DNA from: Winogradskyella helgolandensis
GTDB lineage: Bacteria; Bacteroidota; Bacteroidia; Flavobacteriales; Flavobacteriaceae
Direction: 5' to 3'
NCBI RefSeq assembly: GCF_013404085.1
Contig: NZ_JABFHO010000001.1
Span: forward strand, 744,001 to 808,000
DNA: 64,000 nt
In this document: positions 25,128-33,322 of the stretch, piece by piece
How positions within the stretch are numbered: the first letter of the stretch is position 1
Layout: every line of letters begins with the position of its first letter
Translations under genes and position numbers: made by a program
Notes under the pieces: generated by a model
What the model was told of the DNA's origin: nothing
Databases searched by the model: none
Seen by the model: the letters and a program-made list of their open reading frames with translations, nothing else

Positions 25128-27626
25128 CTAAAAATAAATCCGCAAAACAGCATTAGTAGTAATACCTAAAGAATATCTAGAAAATTTTATCGGATTAGTC
25201 TCACCATCAATTCTATAATAATTATTTATTGGATTTTTGACATCGGATACATTCCATGCTGAAATACCCACTTCTGAACGTAACGCTTTATTTATTCTAA
25301 ATTTATAAAGTGCTGAAGCATCAATTCTAATGTATTCTTGCAATCTTTCGTTATTAGCGTTATCAAAATTTACGGCATCATTTATAACTTCACTACCTAT
25401 TAATGGTATCGATGTTGGTTTGCCAACTCTATAGTTAAGTCCTGCAGATATATTCCACGTATCATTACTATAGGTTGCACCAAATGTAAAAGCGTGGGTG
25501 ATATCAAAATTACTAGGAAACTCTATGTCTTCTAGAGTTTCAAAAGTGTAATCGTTTTTCATATAAGCGTAACTTAACCACATATTTAAATTATTGAAAT
25601 TTTTTCGGACTAAAAATTCAGCACCAAAAACATCATAGCTACCTTTTTCTTTTTCAAATTCATATTTGGTAGTGAAACTTTGGCTTTGTGTGGTAATGCC
25701 ATCTACGTTTTGATAATACCCTTTAACATCTAATAACCAACCTTTATTTTTATAAAGCAATCCTATTGACGCTTGTTTACTTTTAATAATAGGTATGCTA
25801 TCGTTATCCGTAAGTTGCCATCGTCGTTTTTCTACTCCTAGAAAATCATTTTGAAAATTGATAATTTGAGAGGTATTTTGATGTTTAAATTCGCCTAAAG
25901 CTTCTAATTCAAAATGATTTCCTAAAGCTTTTCTAATACTTAAACGAGGTTCTATAATTAATTCATCAAACTTTTCAATATAATTAACTCTAGATCCTAA
26001 TTTTACAATAAGATTTTTGTTTTCATTTTCGAACTTAGCGTGTGCAAAAACAGCTTGTTCTCTTAAAACTTCAGAGTCACGCCTAACAAATCGTGGCACA
26101 TCAATGTCGTTGAGATTTGTAATTTCAGATTCAATGAAATTATACCCTAAATTAAATTGCCATTGGTTTTGGGTATAAAACCCTTCTAGTTTTACAGACG
26201 TTTCAGACACTATGTTTTCTTGCAAGAAGCGCTGTTCTGCCATAATATTAGCATTGACCGCTTGTAACTTGTAATCTGTATTATAAATATTGAGAACTGT
26301 GCTCAAGTTATCGTTCCATTGTCGTTTATAATTTAAACCTGCAGAAATACTCTTTTGAGAAATACTACTTTCTCGTGTTTCCTGTATACCATTAAAAAGT
26401 GCAGATTCATCAAAAGTTAAATCATTGTGTACGAGAAGAAAATTTAATCGTATAAAATCCTTATTCGTTGGGTTGTAAAGCCATCGTAAAGAGCTATCAT
26501 AAAAATCGAAAGATTGATTTGAATTGGAAACACTAGTTGTATTTTCTTCTATTTCTGTGTCTTGCGTAACACGTTTAAAATAGGTTTCATAAGTTGGTGT
26601 GCGCACCAATTCATCTATAGATTTCCGTCCTGCAATTTGAACCGAAGATTTTTCGCCAATAGGTAGATTCAAAAATAAATCGGCATTAAGAAGGTTAAGA
26701 CCAAAGGAACCTTCAAAACTAGAGTCAATATTTTTATTAGATCGCATATCAATTGTTCCTGAAACACCATCAGTATAAGAAGCATCTGTTCCGTTATTAA
26801 TAACCGTTGCTGTTTGTGTCATCTGTGGATTAAAGCTTGAAATCAATCCGAAAAAATGACTAGATTGATACATTTTAATGCCATCCCAAAGCAATAAATT
26901 TTGATCGTTAGAACCTCCTCTTATATTAATATTAGAAACCGTTTCATCTACACTTATCACACTTGGCAATGCTTGAACAGTTTGTAACACATCAGACTCA
27001 ATAAGTCCTGGCAACAGCGTGAACTTACTATAATCAATAGCGATACTTCCATCTCGCTGTTTGTCTATACCTTTTATAATATAACCGTTGAGTACTACAG
27101 AACTAAACACTTCTGCTTCTTCTATGAGCGTTATAGACTCACAACTATTAAGATTAAAAAACTCGGCTTGACGCTCTATGGTTTTAAAACCAATAAATCG
27201 GATGGTTAAAATAGCATCTACTGAAGGTATTTCAATTTCAAAATAACCTTCCTCATTGGTAACAGCATAATTACTTTTTGTATTAATTGTTGCTCCATAA
27301 AGTGGATTGTCTAAACGGTCTCGTACATAACCACAAACAGTAATCATTTCTGTGATAGAGATCACCACATCACTAATCTTCCTAAATTTTAAATGGGTTT
27401 GCTGTTCTAAGTTTTTAATTTTAGCCTTAAGACTTATGCTACTAGATATAGGAATTACATTAATATTTTTAAGAAGATCACTTTTATAATTAAAAGTGAT
27501 GTTGTGCGCCTTAGAAATATCATTGAGTGCATCTATTATTGAAACTTTTTCGTCATTAGTTTGCGCGCTCACAGAAAGACAACACAAGAAACTTACTAGA
27601 AAAGTAATCCAATCAATTTTTAACAT
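25128..27626 (-). CDS. TonB-dependent outer membrane receptor with N-terminal signalling (STN) domain
   Basis: An 832-residue receptor: signal peptide (about 1-22), an STN/secretin-TonB N-terminal domain (about 25-90, ALNDISKAHNITFNYKSDLL), a carboxypeptidase-like regulatory beta-sandwich (about 93-170, VCGYVRDRLDNPLYGATI), a plug (about 185-295, SVISVDETVSNINIRGGSND) and a 22-strand barrel ending RYSLGITTNAVLRIYF. The STN domain marks a transducer that talks to a FecR anti-sigma factor; fecR overlaps it by 14 nt. No SusD-like partner follows, which argues against a polysaccharide system and favours a metal, siderophore or peptide ligand. The ligand is unknown. Confidence 0.88.
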   Translation of the reverse strand: MLKIDWITFLVSFLCCLSVSAQTNDEKVSIIDALNDISKAHNITFNYKSDLLKNINVIPISSSISLKAKIKNLEQQTHLKFRKISDVVISITEMITVCGYVRDRLDNPLYGATINTKSNYAVTNEEGYFEIEIPSVDAILTIRFIGFKTIERQAEFFNLNSCESITLIEEAEVFSSVVLNGYIIKGIDKQRDGSIAIDYSKFTLLPGLIESDVLQTVQALPSVISVDETVSNINIRGGSNDQNLLLWDGIKMYQSSHFFGLISSFNPQMTQTATVINNGTDASYTDGVSGTIDMRSNKNIDSSFEGSFGLNLLNADLFLNLPIGEKSSVQIAGRKSIDELVRTPTYETYFKRVTQDTEIEENTTSVSNSNQSFDFYDSSLRWLYNPTNKDFIRLNFLLVHNDLTFDESALFNGIQETRESSISQKSISAGLNYKRQWNDNLSTVLNIYNTDYKLQAVNANIMAEQRFLQENIVSETSVKLEGFYTQNQWQFNLGYNFIESEITNLNDIDVPRFVRRDSEVLREQAVFAHAKFENENKNLIVKLGSRVNYIEKFDELIIEPRLSIRKALGNHFELEALGEFKHQNTSQIINFQNDFLGVEKRRWQLTDNDSIPIIKSKQASIGLLYKNKGWLLDVKGYYQNVDGITTQSQSFTTKYEFEKEKGSYDVFGAEFLVRKNFNNLNMWLSYAYMKNDYTFETLEDIEFPSNFDITHAFTFGATYSNDTWNISAGLNYRVGKPTSIPLIGSEVINDAVNFDNANNERLQEYIRIDASALYKFRINKALRSEVGISAWNVSDVKNPINNYYRIDGETNPIKFSRYSLGITTNAVLRIYF

Positions 27627-28518
27627 TACGGATCGTTACCTTTTCGTTATTTATAATACTATAGGTCAAACCAAGTGGCTGGGAAATAGATTTTAAAGCA
27701 CTATTAAGATTGTTGTGCTCAAATGCACCTGTAAACCTTAAATTGTTAGCACTAATTGAATCTGTAACGCTAATATTATATTGATTTTCAAGTTCTAAAA
27801 GAACCGCTTTAATTGGTGCATCTTTAAATACACTCATCTTTTTAAGCCAATACGGTTCTGCAATTGCAACATTAGATTTTTGAGCCTTTCCTGAAACTAA
27901 AATAAACTCTGAACCTGCAGGCAATTGAATAGCCTCATCATTATAACGCACTTCTACTAAACCTTCATAGCAGGTAACTTTAAAAATACTGTCTTTGGAT
28001 AGCACATTAAACTCTGTACCTAAAACACTCACTTTTCCAAGTGTAGTAGTGACGTCGAAACGCTTTCCTTTTTCAACATCAAAAAAAGCTTCCCCTTTCA
28101 GGTTTAGCGTTCTTTCGTTTTTCCAATTTGAAGAATTGTAGTCAAGTTGGGATAATTCATTAAGTTCTACTCTAGAATTATCAGGAAGTGTAATCGTTTC
28201 TTTTTGTGCTAAATCGGTTGAAATTATATTGGTATTATCTTTATTCAAAAATAAAAATAGTGCTAAACCAATTACAAAAATGGCTGCAAATCTTGAAGCT
28301 ACTTTCATCCAATTGAAAGGTGTTGCTTTTTTATCTTGTAATCGTTTATCTAAAGTTTCAAAAGCCGGAACTTTTGCCTGATGATGGGCACCAAATCGTT
28401 GCGCTTCATCTACAATTTCTTCATACAGCTTTGCATCATCTAAAGCCTTAAAAGCTTTTGCTTCCGCTTCAGATAAGTCATTATCCAACCATTTTTTTAA
28501 TAAATATTCTTTGTCCAT
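27613..28518 (-). CDS. FecR-family anti-sigma factor
   Basis: A 301-residue single-span protein: an N-terminal cytoplasmic sigma-binding part (1-70), a membrane helix at about 73-92, then the periplasmic FecR domain (KETITLPDNSRVELNELSQLDYNS, LKGEAFFDVEKGKRFDVTT) and a C-terminal DUF4974-like domain (APIKAVLLELENQYNISVTD) similar to the receptor STN fold. It should hold the ECF sigma factor until the receptor signals. It overlaps the receptor gene by 14 nt and is preceded by a copy of the shared promoter-like motif. Confidence 0.92.
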   Translation of the reverse strand: MDKEYLLKKWLDNDLSEAEAKAFKALDDAKLYEEIVDEAQRFGAHHQAKVPAFETLDKRLQDKKATPFNWMKVASRFAAIFVIGLALFLFLNKDNTNIISTDLAQKETITLPDNSRVELNELSQLDYNSSNWKNERTLNLKGEAFFDVEKGKRFDVTTTLGKVSVLGTEFNVLSKDSIFKVTCYEGLVEVRYNDEAIQLPAGSEFILVSGKAQKSNVAIAEPYWLKKMSVFKDAPIKAVLLELENQYNISVTDSISANNLRFTGAFEHNNLNSALKSISQPLGLTYSIINNEKVTIRNVKN

Positions 28519-28527
28519 AACTCGATG

Positions 28528-28563
28528 TTATACTTATAAAACAACTCAATGTTTAATTGTCCC
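28528..28563 (-). promoter_or_regulatory. Shared ECF-type motif, copy A (upstream of fecR)
   Basis: In the 54 nt between the sigma-factor stop and the fecR ATG the minus strand reads GGGACA, 11 nt, AGTTGTT, TTATA, AGTATAA. The same blocks occur twice on the plus strand upstream of the acidic lipoproteins with identical 11-nt spacing. It is probably a promoter or operator of the ECF sigma regulon; this is inferred from conservation alone. Confidence 0.6.
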
Positions 28564-28572
28564 AGAATTATT

Positions 28573-29091
28573 TCAATTAAGTTCTTCTAACTGGTCTTTC
28601 AACTTACTTAAAGCCGCATAAATTCTATGTTCAGCGACCTTTTTGGTGACATTTAATAATTCACCTATTTCTTTATGCGTTTTTCCATCAACCTTACTTA
28701 AAAGAAAAGCAACACGTTCTTCTTCTTTTAAAGTTGATAATGCCGTTTCATAGCGTTTTAGAAATTCCTTTTTACGCAACATAAATTCTGGAGTCTCATT
28801 GGTGTAATCCTTAGGCTTAACTTCTTGATGTTTAAATACAATATTTTGGTGCTTTACTTCATTTAGCATCATATTATTTGCAACCGTATATAAATAAGAT
28901 TTTGCAGCCTCAGGTGCTACTTTTGCGCAATTTTCCCATAATTTAATAAAGGCATCTTGCACTTTATCTGAAGGATTTAACAAATCCCCATACTTATAAT
29001 ATAAAATGTTACTCATACTCTGTGCATACTTTTCATAGAGTTTAGAAAAGCGCAATTTATCACAGATATCTTTGTGGAGCGACTTAGGCAA
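28573..29091 (-). CDS. ECF RNA polymerase sigma factor (FecI-like)
   Basis: A 172-residue ECF sigma factor. Region 2 lies at about 17-85 (YEKYAQSMSNILYYKYGD, DKVQDAFIKLWENC, YLYTVANNMMLNEVKHQN) and region 4 at about 112-168 (LKEEERVAFLLSKVDGKTHK, EIGELLNVTKKVAEHRIYAA), with the helix-turn-helix that reads -35 elements. No extra domains are present. It heads a sigma-fecR-receptor operon with the usual Bacteroidota gene order. A standard -7 box upstream suggests basal expression from the housekeeping sigma factor. Confidence 0.93.
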   Translation of the reverse strand: MPKSLHKDICDKLRFSKLYEKYAQSMSNILYYKYGDLLNPSDKVQDAFIKLWENCAKVAPEAAKSYLYTVANNMMLNEVKHQNIVFKHQEVKPKDYTNETPEFMLRKKEFLKRYETALSTLKEEERVAFLLSKVDGKTHKEIGELLNVTKKVAEHRIYAALSKLKDQLEELN

Positions 29092-29119
29092 TTAAAAATG
29101 ATTTTGAAATTTGAATATC

Positions 29120-29127
29120 CAAAAGTA
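29120..29127 (-). promoter_or_regulatory. -7 promoter element for the ECF sigma gene (TACTTTTG)
   Basis: Perfect TAnnTTTG match on the minus strand, 28 nt before the sigma ATG. The sigma gene thus looks driven by the primary sigma factor, unlike fecR and the lipoproteins, which carry the GGGACA-type motif. Confidence 0.5.
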
Positions 29128-29217
29128 TACTTTTTTAAAAGACCATAAAAAAGTTAGTGTTATTAAAATATCAAATTTAGATTTTAGAATTGAATTAGAA
29201 TTTGTTTTAAAAAATTT

Positions 29218-29253
29218 GGGATATTTTAATATGCAGTTGTTTTAAAACTATAA
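29218..29253 (+). promoter_or_regulatory. Shared ECF-type motif, copy C (distal)
   Basis: GGGATA, 11 nt, AGTTGTT, TTAAA, ACTATAA on the plus strand. It keeps the spacing of copies A and B with one change in each outer block. It lies 24 nt before a 22-codon reading frame and 209 nt before the first lipoprotein gene. Confidence 0.5.
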
Positions 29254-29277
29254 GCCCAATCTAAAACCTCACAAAAT

Positions 29278-29346
29278 ATGAATCAATCAACTGAAACTAA
29301 AAACTACGATTCAAAACCTAAAACAACTCGAAATACAATTAAATAA
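29278..29346 (+). CDS. Possible 22-residue leader peptide
   Basis: A short frame encoding a Lys/Thr/Asn-rich peptide (MNQSTETKNYDSKPK and a further TTRNTIK) begins 24 nt after motif copy C. It is hydrophilic, has no membrane span and resembles no known family. Its only support is position after a promoter-like motif; it may be chance in AT-rich DNA. Confidence 0.2.
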   Translation: MNQSTETKNYDSKPKTTRNTIK

Positions 29347-29367
29347 ATAAAAAATTAAAAATTTCTC

Positions 29368-29401
29368 GGGACATTTAATTACTAAGTTGTTCTAAGTATA
29401 A
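29368..29401 (+). promoter_or_regulatory. Shared ECF-type motif, copy B (upstream of acidic lipoproteins)
   Basis: GGGACA, 11 nt, AGTTGTT, CTA, AGTATAA on the plus strand, 60 nt before the first lipoprotein ATG. It matches copy A upstream of fecR block by block. If A is an ECF sigma promoter, this places the lipoproteins in the same regulon. Confidence 0.6.
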
Positions 29402-29461
29402 AAGCGGTAATTTAAGTGCCTTAATAAAAAACTTAACCATAATTATAAAAACAAATTAACA

Positions 29462-30544
29462 ATGAAAACTATCAAACCTTTACTTTTTGCCTTATTGGGT
29501 TTATTTCTAACAATGACGTCTTGTAGAACCGAAGACGATGTCAATATAGATCCACCTACAGAATCTATTTTACAACCTAATTCAGCGTTAGCAAGCCAGA
29601 TTCAGCTAGTCACCATGAACGATGGTTCTATCGATAATATCGTTTACAACGCGAATTGTTTTACCATTCAACTTCCACTTTCAGTAACCATTAATGGAGT
29701 AGAATTAACCATTACTAATGTTAATGATTATGACGATCTTGAAGATATTCTTGATGAATTTGATGACGATGACGATGATGTTGAGATTGCTTTTCCTATC
29801 ACAATCATTCTTGCAGATTATACTGAAATCCAAATCAACAGTTTAGACCAGTTAGAAGACTATGCTGACGATTGTAATGATGAAAATGAAATTGACGATG
29901 ATATAGAATGTTTAGATTTTGTATATCCTATCACTGCTTCACTATTTAATACCAGCAACGAAGTTGTGGCAACATTAACATTTACTAACGATTACGATCT
30001 GTATGAATTTATAGATGATATTGACGAAGATGATTTAATTGGATTTGAATTTCCTATAAGTATTGTCATAGCAGATGGTACCGAAATTGTAATCAATAAT
30101 TTTGACGATCTTGATAATGCTATTGACACTTATGGAGATGATTGTGATGAAGATGACGATTACGACCATGACGATGATGATTGTACCAATTGCACACCAA
30201 GTCAATTAGAATCAATTTTAACCGCTTGTTCTGGTTGGTACATAGACGAATTAGAACGTAATGATAATGACTTAGAAGACAACTATAATGGCTACTTATT
30301 TGATTTCTTCACTGATAATACAGTAACCGTAACTTGGAGTGGTAACACTGCAAATGGCACTTGGACAACTAGCGGAACAGGAAACAACATCACTGTAACC
30401 TTTGATATTCCAGGATTTGATGATATTAATGACACATGGTATTTAGATGAAATCGATAACGACGATGATGACAATGAAACTGAAGTAAGTTTTGAAATTG
30501 GTGATGATGACGAGTTAGAATTCAAAAACAATAATTGCAACTAA
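29462..30544 (+). CDS. Asp-rich lipoprotein with two internal repeats and a Cys-bounded C-terminal domain
   Basis: A 360-residue lipoprotein (lipobox LTMTSC, C21) of unknown family. Three Cys-bounded modules are visible: repeat 1 (C66-C138) and repeat 2 (C150-C228) share the plan beta-rich LPLSVTI/YPITASL, an Asp-rich loop, FPI-x-I-x-x-AD-x-TEI and a DDC end; then an Asp/His cluster (DDDYDHDDDDC) leads to C241-x-x-C244 and a beta-rich domain to C359. The acidity suggests binding of Ca2+ or another cation, but no EF-hand or TSP3 consensus is clear. It is divergent from the sigma-fecR-receptor operon and followed by a paralogue of its last domain. Confidence 0.85.
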   Translation: MKTIKPLLFALLGLFLTMTSCRTEDDVNIDPPTESILQPNSALASQIQLVTMNDGSIDNIVYNANCFTIQLPLSVTINGVELTITNVNDYDDLEDILDEFDDDDDDVEIAFPITIILADYTEIQINSLDQLEDYADDCNDENEIDDDIECLDFVYPITASLFNTSNEVVATLTFTNDYDLYEFIDDIDEDDLIGFEFPISIVIADGTEIVINNFDDLDNAIDTYGDDCDEDDDYDHDDDDCTNCTPSQLESILTACSGWYIDELERNDNDLEDNYNGYLFDFFTDNTVTVTWSGNTANGTWTTSGTGNNITVTFDIPGFDDINDTWYLDEIDNDDDDNETEVSFEIGDDDELEFKNNNCN

Positions 30545-30599
30545 TCCTAAAATTAAATAACAAACAAACCTTAAATTAAACATTATGAAATCACATATT

Positions 30600-31061
30600 A
30601 TGAAAACCCTATTTACACCTAAAACCTTATTAAGCGCACTACTAGTTTTTAGCTTATTATCTTGTTCTAATGACGATGATGATGACCATAACGACGATTG
30701 TAATACTTGTACTACGGAACAATTAGAAACTATTTTAACAGCTTGTTCAGATTGGTATATTGAAGATTTAGAACGAAATAATATCGATTTAGAAAGCAAT
30801 TATGTAGGTTACTTCTTTAATTTCTCAGCAGACAATACGGTTATTGTGACATGGGATGAAAATACAGCGAATGGCACTTGGACTACCAGCGGCACAGGAA
30901 ATAACATCAACGTAACCTTTAATATTCCAGATTTTGATGATATCAATACGACTTGGATATTAGATGAACTTGATAATGATGACAATGATAACGATGTTGA
31001 AGTAAGTTTTGAAATTGGTACTACTGACGATTTAGAATTCAAAAACAATACCTGTAATTAA
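30600..31061 (+). CDS. Asp-rich lipoprotein, paralogue of the preceding C-terminal domain
   Basis: A 153-residue lipoprotein (from ATG 30600; an ATG at 30585 adds five residues) with lipobox FSLLSC, a DDDDDHNDD cluster, then CNTC and a domain reading ILTACSDWYIEDLERN, NTANGTWTTSGTGNNINVTF and FKNNTC. These match the C-terminal domain of the upstream lipoprotein nearly residue for residue, and the two DNA stretches (30182-30541 and 30699-31058) are also alike, so this is a fairly recent tandem duplication. It is co-directional with a 55-nt gap and ends before a terminator. Function unknown; probably the same ligand as its neighbour. Confidence 0.85.
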   Translation: MKTLFTPKTLLSALLVFSLLSCSNDDDDDHNDDCNTCTTEQLETILTACSDWYIEDLERNNIDLESNYVGYFFNFSADNTVIVTWDENTANGTWTTSGTGNNINVTFNIPDFDDINTTWILDELDNDDNDNDVEVSFEIGTTDDLEFKNNTCN

Positions 31062-31115
31062 TCACCTTAATTACAAAGTTCTAATTTAAGTTTCCAAACT
31101 TAATTAATAGCAGAG

Positions 31116-31148
31116 CCAACCTTGAAGAAATTCTTGGTTGGTTTTTTT
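31116..31148 (+). terminator. Intrinsic terminator after the lipoprotein pair
   Basis: Stem CCAACC / GGTTGG, with a further GAA/TTC pairing inside, followed by seven T residues. Single-direction (plus). Confidence 0.75.
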
Positions 31149-31180
31149 ATTATGGACATAAAAATATTATAAAAGCTCTA

Positions 31181-32035
31181 CTACTCTTTAATACCCATTT
31201 TTATAGCCTCATAGACCAATTTAACCTCAGCCTCTCCATACTTTCGCTCTAAACGCCTAATGGTAAAATGTGCCGTTGCCATATTCTGAAAGTGATCTAC
31301 AAAAACATAATTTAAACCACCTCCTCCAATGGCTCCAACAATAGGTACAGCTTGCGCCAAAAATTTCTCGCTAATGAGAAGACTTAATCTTGTCGCAATT
31401 TTAGATAAAAAATTACCCACAGCATTAGACCCCAAAGCACTTGCTCCTTTTACTAAACTCTCTAAGCTCATTTTTATGCCTGCTGTTGAGACATTATTTA
31501 AAGCCGAATTCAATGCCAAACGTGTGGTGTAATAACTAGCTTCCATGCCATCATCATCTAATGAATCTCCTCCAAGCGCAAAAACTTGCAGACATGCCAT
31601 TTGACCTTCTAAAGTGTAGATATCTTCACCTTCGCTTCGTGCTATATCCATAATGGTACGCATTAAAAACTTAGTGGTAATCGTAACTTCTGATGCAAAA
31701 ATAGCAGTTCCAAACCCCGTAGACGATCCAAAAAAACCACTTAAAGCTCCTGTACCAGTGACAATACTTTTATAAGTGTTTTTTGAAGGCTTTTTAAAAG
31801 TTTTGTTTTTTTGAATGGTTAATAAATTAGCTTTTATAATTTTTAATAATACAGATTCTGTAATCTTCTGCACTTTAACTAATACTTTTTCTGGTACGTA
31901 GCTAACTCCTGTTTCAACCGTATTACCAATTTTATTGACATTACGAATGGCCCAACCTAAATTTTGCATGCTAGATTTTGCGTGCACTAAGGCTTCTTTG
32001 TCTTCTGGTGATATGGGATTTGCTGTTAGATTCAA
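31181..32035 (-). CDS. EcsC-family protein
   Basis: A 284-residue protein with the EcsC-domain pattern: a basic N-terminal helix region, then a Gly/Ala-rich hydrophobic stretch (SIVTGTGALSGFFGSSTGFG), FLMRTIMDIARSEGEDIY, ALGG near residue 155, and a second hydrophobic segment AVPIVGAIGGGGLNYVFVDH. The family is named for the third gene of the Bacillus ecs ABC-transporter operon; its biochemical role is unsettled. No ABC genes are next to it here. It is a single gene, convergent with the lipoproteins. Confidence 0.78.
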   Translation of the reverse strand: MNLTANPISPEDKEALVHAKSSMQNLGWAIRNVNKIGNTVETGVSYVPEKVLVKVQKITESVLLKIIKANLLTIQKNKTFKKPSKNTYKSIVTGTGALSGFFGSSTGFGTAIFASEVTITTKFLMRTIMDIARSEGEDIYTLEGQMACLQVFALGGDSLDDDGMEASYYTTRLALNSALNNVSTAGIKMSLESLVKGASALGSNAVGNFLSKIATRLSLLISEKFLAQAVPIVGAIGGGGLNYVFVDHFQNMATAHFTIRRLERKYGEAEVKLVYEAIKMGIKE

Positions 32036-32107
32036 GGGCTTCTGTTTATAGGATTTGTCGGTTAATCTTCTTAATTGTTACAAAGTCAACACTATCTCAA
32101 TCAAAAA

Positions 32108-33196
32108 TTAACCCTCCTTAACAGTATTATTATCTTCATACACAAACTCATCGCGACCATTGTATTCCACATTTTCCTTTATGAGAATATCTATTGGAAG
32201 GTAAATTTTATGTTCTGGAACTTTATTTTGAATTAGAAAATCAGTTAACAACCTTACAGATTTATAACCTTGATCAAACGGTTTTTGAGAGATTAAAAAC
32301 GAAACCGAATCATTCAGTAAGCACGCTGTATTTTGAGGTGTATTATCAAACCCTATAAGTTTTAAATGTTGTAACCGATGGTTTTCAATACAATCTACTA
32401 CTTTATAAATTCTACTCGATGGTACAAATACTCCTTTGATTTCAGGATGTATTTGTAAATATGAATTAATGATTTCCTTTGCCTCTAGCACGTTATTGAT
32501 ATCATCAATTTTTAAAGTTTCCGGAGTTGAATTCATTTCATTTTTCAAAAAATAATCCTTAAAGCCTTTAACTCTATTAGATATCGCATTGTTTTTAGTG
32601 ATATTTTGGCTCGATTGAATAATTAAAAATTCACACGGTTGCGGATTATTAAAATGCATCATCTTACCTGCTATATAACCTGCCGTATAGGCATCTTGAC
32701 CAACATAGGCGATATTATTAAAGCCCTCTATATCAATATTTAGAAACAGATATGGAATATTAAGTGCTTCTAATCGGTTTATAATTTGCTTCGTTTCATC
32801 AGAAAAATTAGGCACCATAATAACAGCTGTTGGCTCTGTTTCTAATACATCTTCAAATGCGCTTAAATAAGACGTTGCATCAGATTGATTGAATGTGAAA
32901 CTATTCACCTGAACACCAAAATTCTTAACATCATCAGCAGCCTTAATTACCCCTAAGTATGGTGATTTCCAAAATAAATCAGAATCATTATGCTCAGGAA
33001 TTAACACTGAAATTTGATGCTTCTTTTTCATGGCAAGCGCACTTGCTACAGGATTTACTTTAAAATTATGACGCTCTAAAACCTTTTTAACCTTGGCCTC
33101 GGTTTTTTTAGAAACACCTCTTCTGTTATGTATAACGCGATCCACAGTGCCTTCTGAAACATTGGCCTCTTTAGCTATATCCTTAATTGTAATCAT
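32108..33196 (-). CDS. LacI-family transcriptional regulator of the hexuronate operon
   Basis: A 362-residue regulator with an N-terminal LacI helix-turn-helix (TIKDIAKEANVSEGTVDRVI, then HNRRGVSKKTEAKV) and hinge (NPVASALAMKK), followed by a periplasmic-binding-protein-like sensor domain (about 62-345: ISVLIPEHNDSDLFW, VPNFSDETKQII). The VDRVI reading instead of VSRVL marks a less common LacI subgroup. It is divergent from the uronate catabolic and TRAP genes, and the intergenic region holds a palindrome typical of LacI operators, so it probably represses them until a hexuronate or pathway intermediate binds. The effector is inferred. Confidence 0.88.
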   Translation of the reverse strand: MITIKDIAKEANVSEGTVDRVIHNRRGVSKKTEAKVKKVLERHNFKVNPVASALAMKKKHQISVLIPEHNDSDLFWKSPYLGVIKAADDVKNFGVQVNSFTFNQSDATSYLSAFEDVLETEPTAVIMVPNFSDETKQIINRLEALNIPYLFLNIDIEGFNNIAYVGQDAYTAGYIAGKMMHFNNPQPCEFLIIQSSQNITKNNAISNRVKGFKDYFLKNEMNSTPETLKIDDINNVLEAKEIINSYLQIHPEIKGVFVPSSRIYKVVDCIENHRLQHLKLIGFDNTPQNTACLLNDSVSFLISQKPFDQGYKSVRLLTDFLIQNKVPEHKIYLPIDILIKENVEYNGRDEFVYEDNNTVKEG

Positions 33197-33224
33197 ATTT
33201 TAAAATATCTCAATCTATCTGATG

Positions 33225-33232
33225 CAAACTTA
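33225..33232 (-). promoter_or_regulatory. -7 promoter element for the lacI-type gene (TAAGTTTG)
   Basis: Perfect TAnnTTTG match on the minus strand, 28 nt before the regulator's ATG and about 60 bp from the nearest palindrome. Confidence 0.45.
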
Positions 33233-33284
33233 TACATTAAATACGCTGCTTTAAATCATGGCAATTTAATAAAAACAAATACAT

Positions 33285-33304
33285 TTTTGTGTGCGCACAC
33301 AAAA
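33285..33304 (+). promoter_or_regulatory. LacI-type operator O1 (perfect 20-bp palindrome)
   Basis: TTTT-GTGTGCGCACAC-AAAA is a perfect inverted repeat with a central CG, the symmetry expected for a LacI-family dimer. It lies 10 bp upstream of the -7 element of the uronate operon and overlaps where RNA polymerase would contact the -33 region. Confidence 0.75.
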
Positions 33305-33313
33305 TACTATCAT

Positions 33314-33321
33314 TATATTTG
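33314..33321 (+). promoter_or_regulatory. -7 promoter element for the uronate operon (TATATTTG)
   Basis: Perfect TAnnTTTG match lying between operators O1 and O2, 50 nt before the SDR start. Binding at either operator would block it. No good -33 TTG is seen at 19 nt. Confidence 0.6.
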
Positions 33322-33322
33322 T

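Larger units (their letters stand above)
29092..29461. other. 370-nt divergent regulatory region between the ECF sigma gene and the acidic lipoproteins
   Basis: Very AT-rich. It holds a housekeeping -7 box for the sigma gene (minus strand), two plus-strand copies of the bipartite motif found before fecR, and a 22-codon reading frame between those copies. No tRNA or long frame is present. The two motif copies lie 150 nt apart. Confidence 0.7.

Noticed and set aside
30292..30540. Ser-rich antisense frames over the acidic lipoproteins (also 30515-30799 and 30809-31048)
   Set aside because: Complement of Asp-rich coding sequence; Ser/Val/Leu-rich products with no motif.
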